A DNA stretch of 54,908 nucleotides from Micromonospora cabrerizensis. Lineage in GTDB: Bacteria; Actinomycetota; Actinomycetes; Mycobacteriales; Micromonosporaceae. The notes under the pieces were generated by a model, which saw nothing but the letters and a program-made list of their open reading frames with translations, did not search any database and was not told the DNA's origin. A program made the translations under genes and the position numbers. The stretch covers positions 1 through 54,908 of the forward strand of contig NZ_JAKKFI010000100.1 in assembly GCF_022230955.1 (NCBI RefSeq), read 5' to 3'. Positions 50,208 through 54,908 of the stretch are shown piece by piece (within the stretch, counting starts at the first letter, position 1; each line of letters starts with the position of its first letter).

Positions 50208-50270
50208 CCGTCGTTGGTCCGGCGGGGTGGGTCAGGCCCGTCCCGCCGGGCCGGCCACTGCGCGACGGTC
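50206..50270. terminator. Nested hairpin between convergent fxsT and hydrolase
   Basis: Outer arms gaccgtcg / cgacggtc (50206-50213, 50263-50270) enclose inner arms ccggcggg / cccgccgg (50219-50226, 50242-50249). The structure closes the fxs transcript and, on the other strand, the hydrolase gene. Confidence 0.6.
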
Positions 50271-50272
50271 GG

Positions 50273-51205
50273 TCAGAGCCGTGGGGTGGTCGCGAGGTCC
50301 GGTGTGGCCAGCCAGGTGAGGGTCTGCGGCAGGATCTCCACCGCGCCGAAGTGCGCGGCGCCGGGCTGCACCTGGACCTCGGCCCGCGTGATCCGCGAGG
50401 CGAGCCAGTGGGAGTGCTCCACCGGTGAGAAGCGGTCCTGCTCGCCGTGCCAGAGCCGGACCTCCGCGCGGATGGCGCCCAGGTCGAACCCCCAGCCGCG
50501 TCGTATCGCCAGCACGTCGTCGATCCACCCCTCGGGGCCGTGCCGCAACGCCTCGGAGTACATGTCGGTCAGCAGTCGGCGGATCGCCACGTCGTCGACG
50601 ACCCGGATGTCCTCGTCGGGCAACTGGGGGCGCAGGAAGTCCAGCAGCGTCATCGGGTCCCGTCGGGCCTCCTCCGCGCGGACCTTCAGGTTGAGCGTGA
50701 GCTCGGCCAGGTCCTCGTCGGCCTGCCCGTAGTCCTCCACGTTCGACTCGGCCATCCCGGCGTACCAGTCGAGGTCGGGTGCGCCGGCCGGGGCGAGCCC
50801 CACCAGGACGGCGGCCCGGGTGACCCGGTCGGGCAGCAGTGCCGCGCAGGCCAGGGCGTGTGGCCCACCACCGGACCGGCCCACCACCGCGAACCGCTCG
50901 ATGCCGAGGTCGTCGGCGATCGCCGCCACGTCGGCGGCGGCGTCGGCCACCCGCCGACCCTCGTGCCGGTCGGAGTCGCCGTAACCGGGTCGGTCGTAGC
51001 AGACGAGGTGCACGCCGAGGCGGTAGACGACGATGCCCCGGGGCCGGGGGCCGCTGCGGCTGCCCGGGGTGCCGTGCAGCAGGAAGACCGCAGGCCCGTC
51101 CGGCGAGCCGGAGGTCTCCACCGCGAGGCGCCGCCCGTCCGGGGTGGTGACGGTGCGCTGTGCCGCATCTTGTCGCGTCACGGTTGGCCTCCCGCGGGTC
51201 GTCAT
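50273..51205 (-). CDS. Alpha/beta hydrolase
   Basis: A 310-residue alpha/beta-hydrolase fold protein. The oxyanion region is LLHGTPGSRSG, the nucleophile elbow is VVGRSGGGPHAL (Ser in GRSGG), the acid is in VRLWHGEQDRFSP, and the base is the His of PGAAHFG. No signal peptide is seen, so it is probably cytoplasmic. The substrate is unknown. ATG 51205 follows GGGGGAG; the frame extends upstream but without a better site. Convergent with fxsT, so it is not part of that operon. It diverges from miaB. Confidence 0.87.
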   Translation of the reverse strand: MTTRGRPTVTRQDAAQRTVTTPDGRRLAVETSGSPDGPAVFLLHGTPGSRSGPRPRGIVVYRLGVHLVCYDRPGYGDSDRHEGRRVADAAADVAAIADDLGIERFAVVGRSGGGPHALACAALLPDRVTRAAVLVGLAPAGAPDLDWYAGMAESNVEDYGQADEDLAELTLNLKVRAEEARRDPMTLLDFLRPQLPDEDIRVVDDVAIRRLLTDMYSEALRHGPEGWIDDVLAIRRGWGFDLGAIRAEVRLWHGEQDRFSPVEHSHWLASRITRAEVQVQPGAAHFGAVEILPQTLTWLATPDLATTPRL

Positions 51206-51401
51206 GTGCTCCCCCGTGACCGGAGCCGCGCATGGTCGGCGCTGAGTGCAAAGCCCCCGAAATCGCCCAGAACACATTCTTGTTGTGCAGCGTACTGCCC
51301 GCCGTGGATGCCCGCCATGGGCCGCCGGGTCAATGCCGGTGGGTCGGGGCCGCCGAACGGGCCGCTACCCTGGTAGCCCGAGGGGAAGGGGCACCAAGAG
51401 G

Positions 51402-52895
51402 GTGGCTAGGACCTACAACGTCGTGACGTACGGCTGCCAGATGAACGTGCACGACTCTGAGCGCATCTCCGGCCTGCTCGAACAGGCCGGCTACGTGCGC
51501 GCGGTGCCCGCCGACGACACCCCGGACATCGTCGTCTTCAACACCTGCGCGGTCCGGGAGAACGCCGACAACCGCCTCTACGGCAACCTCGGTCGGTTGC
51601 GCCCGGTGAAGGACAAGCACCCCGGGATGCAGATCGCCGTCGGCGGCTGCCTGGCCCAGAAGGACCGGGGCGAGATCGTCCGCAAGGCCCCCTGGGTGGA
51701 CGTGGTCTTCGGCACCCACAACATCGGCGCGCTGCCGGTGCTGCTGGAGCGGGCCCGACACAACGCCGCCGCCGAGGTGGAGATCCTGGAGTCCCTCGAC
51801 GTCTTCCCCTCCACGCTGCCCACCCGCCGCGAGTCGACGTACGCCGGGTGGGTGTCGATCTCGGTGGGCTGCAACAACACCTGCACGTTCTGCATCGTGC
51901 CCGCGCTGCGCGGCAAGGAGAAGGACCGCCGTCCCGGCGACATCCTCTCCGAGGTGCGCGCGCTGGTCGACGAGGGCGTGCTGGAGGTGACCCTGCTCGG
52001 GCAGAACGTCAACTCCTACGGCGTGGAGTTCGGCGACCGGTACGCGTTCGGCAAGCTGCTGCGGGCCTGCGGTGACATCGACGGGCTGGAGCGGGTCCGC
52101 TTCACCAGCCCGCACCCGAAGGACTTCACCGACGACGTGATCGCCGCGATGGCCGAGACGCCGAACGTCTGCCACTCGCTGCACATGCCGTTGCAGTCCG
52201 GCTCCGACGACGTGCTCCGGGCGATGCGCCGGTCCTACCGCTCCGAGCGCTACCTGGGGATCATCGAGAAGGTCCGGGCGGCCATGCCGGACGCGGCGAT
52301 CACCACCGACATCATCGTCGGCTTCCCGGGGGAGACCGAGGCCGACTTCCAGCGCACCCTGGACGTGGTCCGCGAGGCCCGGTTCTCCTCGGCCTTCACC
52401 TTCCAGTACTCGAAGCGCCCCGGCACCCCCGCCGCGACCATGGACGACCAGTTGCCCAAGCAGGTCGTGCAGGAGCGCTACGAGCGGCTGATCGCGACCG
52501 TCGAGGACATCACCTGGGCGGAGAACAAGCGCCAGGTGGGCGAGACCGTCGAGGTGCTGGTCGCGGTCGGCGAGGGCCGCAAGGACGAGCGCACCGGCCG
52601 GATGTCGGGCCGCGCCCGCGACGGTCGACTCGTGCACTTCGCGACCGACACCCCCGGCGGGGAGTCGATGGCCGGCCAGATCCGCCCGGGCGACATCGTG
52701 CACACCACGATCACGTACGCCGCGCCGCACCACCTCAACGCCGACGGCCCGCTGGTGGCGCACCGGCGCACCCGGGCCGGCGACGCGGCCGAGGCGGGGC
52801 GCTCCCCGCGTACCCCCGGGGTGTTGCTCGGTCTGCCCACGATCGGCGCGCCGCCGGTCGCGCCCGCACCCACGGCCGGCTGCGCCACCCACTGA
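51402..52895 (+). CDS. miaB: tRNA-2-methylthio-N6-dimethylallyladenosine synthase
   Basis: A 497-residue radical SAM methylthiotransferase that modifies A37 of tRNAs reading U-starting codons. The N-terminal MTTase domain has YGCQMN, FNTCAVRENA and VGGCLAQKD (auxiliary cluster cysteines). The radical SAM motif is CNNTCTFC with IVPALRGKEKDR. A TRAM domain (VEVLVAVGEGRKDERTG to PGDIVHTTITYAAPHHL) follows, then a short Pro/Ala-rich tail. GTG 51402 starts the family-typical ARTYNVVTYGCQMN; upstream codons are noncoding. TACCCT at 51366 may be a -10 box. miaB downstream of recA-recX is an actinobacterial pattern. Confidence 0.95.
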   Translation: MARTYNVVTYGCQMNVHDSERISGLLEQAGYVRAVPADDTPDIVVFNTCAVRENADNRLYGNLGRLRPVKDKHPGMQIAVGGCLAQKDRGEIVRKAPWVDVVFGTHNIGALPVLLERARHNAAAEVEILESLDVFPSTLPTRRESTYAGWVSISVGCNNTCTFCIVPALRGKEKDRRPGDILSEVRALVDEGVLEVTLLGQNVNSYGVEFGDRYAFGKLLRACGDIDGLERVRFTSPHPKDFTDDVIAAMAETPNVCHSLHMPLQSGSDDVLRAMRRSYRSERYLGIIEKVRAAMPDAAITTDIIVGFPGETEADFQRTLDVVREARFSSAFTFQYSKRPGTPAATMDDQLPKQVVQERYERLIATVEDITWAENKRQVGETVEVLVAVGEGRKDERTGRMSGRARDGRLVHFATDTPGGESMAGQIRPGDIVHTTITYAAPHHLNADGPLVAHRRTRAGDAAEAGRSPRTPGVLLGLPTIGAPPVAPAPTAGCATH

Positions 52896-52901
52896 GCGCG
52901 T

Positions 52902-52938
52902 GGGAGGCCCCCTGTCGCGCGACGGCAGGGGGCCTCCC
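52902..52938. terminator. Strong hairpin between miaB and cellulase gene
   Basis: Perfect 13-bp arms gggaggccccctg (52902-52914) and cagggggcctccc (52926-52938) around an 11-nt loop, 6 nt after the miaB stop. Probably bidirectional between convergent genes. Confidence 0.8.
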
Positions 52939-53005
52939 GTTCAGACGGTGAGCCGACCCGCGTCGGCGGACGGCCGACGCCGAGAGCGCCGGCCGTCCCT
53001 ACACC

Positions 53006-54595
53006 TCAGCAGCTGGCGCCGCCGAGCTTCACCGCACCCGGTGCGCTGGCGGTGCCGTTGGCGGTGAAGCCCACGGTCACCGACCCGCCGGCCGACAGCG
53101 ACGGTGCGTGCCCCGGCGCGGCCGCGGTGATCGTCGTGCCGGACTGGGAGACCGTGGCGTTCCAGCCACTGCCCAACGTCACCCCGGACGGCCAGGTCCA
53201 GGTGACCGACCACGGGTTCACCGCGGCGGAGCCGGTGTTCTTGATGGTCACCTCACCCTGGAATCCGCCCTGCCAGGCGTTGACCTGCCGATAGGTGGCA
53301 GTGCAGGCGCCGGTGGGCGGGTCCGTCGGTCCGTCGGGCGGTGGCGTGGTGGTGCCGCCACCGGTCGGCGCGATCAGGTACGGCTGGAGGATCGCCTGCT
53401 TGGCGGTGTTGACGTTCGTCCAGTCGTCCAGCGCGATGCCGCCGGTGTCACCCGAGTTCGGGTTCCACGACCAGTAGGTGAAGGACATACCGGTCACCCC
53501 GGTGCCGGTGTAGGCCATCAACCTCTCCAGCCACACCCTGTCCTTCGGGTCGGCCAGCGTGCTGCCGAACTCACCCATCATGATCGGCGCGATGTTCTGC
53601 TTGTACAGGTAACCCCAGTACTTGTCCCAGATGGCCGGCATGTTCGCCGGGTAGTCCGGTGCGTCGAACCAGCTCTGCCGGTAGACCGAGGTGGCGTACT
53701 CGTGCGGCGAGTAGACCAGCCGGTTCGCCACGTTCAGCCTCACCGGAAACTCGCCGGCCCTGGACAGGTTGCCACCCCACCAACCGCAGTCCTCGTCGTT
53801 GCTGGTGTCGCCGTCCCACACGTTGGAGAGACCGCCGCTGGGGCAGCTCACCCCCTCCACGAAGATCAACCAGTTGGGCTGGACGCCGAGGATCGCGTTG
53901 CCGGCCCGCTCGGCGGCGAGCCGCCAGTCCCGCGTCGTGTCGCCGCAACCCCAGCACGCGCCGGTGGCCGCCGGGTTGGTGCCCTCGGCGTGCGGCTCGT
54001 TGTGCAGGTCCGCGCCGATCACCGTCGGGTTGCCCGCGTACCGCTGGGCCAGCATCTTCCAGTCGTTGATCCAGGTCGCCTCGGAGACCGTCGGCGTATA
54101 CCACAGCGGCGACTGCCCGGCCGCCGTCGGCCGGTGCCGGTCCAGGATGATCCGCATCCCCTTGCTGCCGGCGTAGTCGATCACCTTGTCCAGGATCTGC
54201 AACGGCGACAACCCGACCAGATCCGGGTTGACGAAGTCGTTGACCCCGCTGGCCGTCGCGCCCGGCTTCAGCGCGTCGTTCGAGTACGGCACCCGCAACG
54301 TGTTGTAACCCAGCCGGGCCATCGTGTCGAGCTGCCCCCTCCACGGGTTGTTCGACCACAACCCGTGGAAGGTCTTGTTGTCGGTCTCCATGCCGAACCA
54401 GTTGATACCGGTCAACCGGACCGTGGCGCCGGTGCTGTCCACGATCTGGTTGCCGCTGGTGTGCAGGTAGCCGGTGCCGGTACCACCCGGCGCGGCGACC
54501 GCCGGGCCGGTGCTGACCGCGACGGCGACGAGCGCGCCGGCCGCGGCGGTGGCGAGCGCGGCCAGCGCGCCGCCGAAAGAGGTGGGACGGTGCAT
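53006..54595 (-). CDS. Secreted GH5 cellulase with CBM2
   Basis: A 529-residue secreted endoglucanase. A Sec signal peptide (residues 1-35, ending PAVAA) leads to a glycoside hydrolase family 5 domain (about 40-408). LHNEPH puts the acid/base at Glu200 and MMGEFGS the nucleophile at Glu342; GINWFGMET and SPHEYATSVY are other subsite motifs. A Thr/Pro/Gly linker (411-429) joins a family 2 carbohydrate-binding module (430-529) closed by Cys431 and Cys529, with WQGGFQGEVTIKNTGS and WPSGVTLGSGWNATV. It cuts beta-1,4-glucan outside the cell and binds cellulose. ATG 54595 follows GGAG. Whether CebR controls it is unclear. Confidence 0.95.
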   Translation of the reverse strand: MHRPTSFGGALAALATAAAGALVAVAVSTGPAVAAPGGTGTGYLHTSGNQIVDSTGATVRLTGINWFGMETDNKTFHGLWSNNPWRGQLDTMARLGYNTLRVPYSNDALKPGATASGVNDFVNPDLVGLSPLQILDKVIDYAGSKGMRIILDRHRPTAAGQSPLWYTPTVSEATWINDWKMLAQRYAGNPTVIGADLHNEPHAEGTNPAATGACWGCGDTTRDWRLAAERAGNAILGVQPNWLIFVEGVSCPSGGLSNVWDGDTSNDEDCGWWGGNLSRAGEFPVRLNVANRLVYSPHEYATSVYRQSWFDAPDYPANMPAIWDKYWGYLYKQNIAPIMMGEFGSTLADPKDRVWLERLMAYTGTGVTGMSFTYWSWNPNSGDTGGIALDDWTNVNTAKQAILQPYLIAPTGGGTTTPPPDGPTDPPTGACTATYRQVNAWQGGFQGEVTIKNTGSAAVNPWSVTWTWPSGVTLGSGWNATVSQSGTTITAAAPGHAPSLSAGGSVTVGFTANGTASAPGAVKLGGASC

Positions 54596-54908
54596 GCGAG
54601 CTCCACTTCGGATGCCCGACGCCGCCGTGGGCGGGCGCGGGCGGAAGAGGCCGTCCGCCGGTCACGCTCCCTCAGGAGTACGCGCACAGCGCGGAACGAC
54701 CCATGTCACGCGGACGTGGTCACTCGCGTAACGCACACCGACGATCCCCGACGACGTCGTACCGCCGTCGGCGCCCTCACGTCGATGCTTGACCTGGCTC
54801 CGTCGCTCATTCTGATCAGCGGTCCTCAATGCGTCAACCAGCCGTCCGGCCGGCCCCGCCCGCCGTCCCACGCCCGCGCCCCGCGCGCGCCCCGCGCCCC
54901 GCGCGCGC
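54596..54908. other. 313-bp upstream region of the cellulase gene to window end
   Basis: On the minus strand TTGACG (54837-54832) and CAGAAT (54814-54809), 17 nt apart, could be a promoter with a leader of about 210 nt. A GGGAGCG half-site (minus strand, about 54664-54671) recalls the CebR operator but the second half is missing. The last 60 bases are alternating C/G low complexity. I see no gene. Confidence 0.35.

Noticed and set aside
54662..54676. CebR-like operator upstream of the cellulase gene
   Set aside because: Only a GGGAGCG half-site is present; the full palindrome TGGGAGCGCTCCCA is not found.
54840..54908. Alternating CG tract at the window end as a special structure
   Set aside because: Low-complexity GC sequence cut by the window edge; nothing definite can be said.

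Overview
The window is about 55 kb of very GC-rich DNA (roughly 70% or more) with frequent GTG starts, 4-nt stop/start overlaps and long antisense shadow frames. Gene content and order point to an actinomycete, most likely Micromonosporaceae (Micromonospora or a close relative). The chain nei2, lhr, recA, recX, rny, gluABCD, miaB resembles the recA-miaB neighbourhood I remember from Streptomyces and Mycobacterium. This assignment comes from synteny and sequence style, not from a search. I see no tRNA, rRNA, CRISPR array, insertion sequence or prophage.

Layout. 1-8.2 kb: C-terminal end of a probable PspM; a large secreted-type or cytosolic multicopper-oxidase-like protein whose copper ligands look lost; a Nei2-type DNA glycosylase; a secreted barrel/SH3-like protein; a CPCC-family protein; a GNAT acetyltransferase; a lipoprotein. 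8.2-13.4 kb: the giant helicase Lhr and a small unknown gene. 13.7-19.8 kb: a complete six-gene Mrp Na+/H+ antiporter operon (mrpA-B fusion, C, D, E, F, G). 19.9-23.5 kb: two CNNM/CBS membrane proteins and a Spo0M homologue. 23.5-26.8 kb: a LysE exporter and a PNPOx-GNAT fusion, divergent from a MocR-type regulator. 26.9-30.5 kb: a 39-residue membrane protein missed by size cutoffs, a UdgX-type uracil-DNA glycosylase, a four-helix membrane protein, an MFS transporter and a DUF3046 protein. 30.5-34.8 kb: recA (SOS box plus a RecA-NDp/PafBC-type promoter), recX and rny. 34.9-40.6 kb: a small membrane protein, the gluABCD amino-acid ABC transporter, selD and an unknown gene.

The most interesting region is 40.6-50.2 kb: a complete FxSxx-COOH (fxs) peptide-modification system. 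A 59-residue precursor (fxsA) ends in Phe-Asn-Ser-Ser-Ile. It is followed by a radical SAM/SPASM maturase with a C-terminal HExxH domain (fxsB), an AAC(3)-like N-acetyltransferase, two TIR-like proteins (fxsC type), and a 1289-residue protein (fxsT) joining a ParA/MinD-like ATPase, a TIR-like segment, an NB-ARC/STAND NTPase and nine 42-residue TPRs. All are co-directional and several overlap. A DUF2277 gene diverges from it. The combination of ribosomal peptide, radical-SAM chemistry, TIR domains and an NLR-like switch suggests signalling or conflict rather than an ordinary antibiotic pathway; that role is inference.

The window ends with an alpha/beta hydrolase, miaB, and a secreted GH5 cellulase carrying a CBM2. 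Intergenic spaces hold several repeats: a roughly 43-bp element that begins at the stop codon of two different genes, long perfect inverted repeats, and short tandem repeats.
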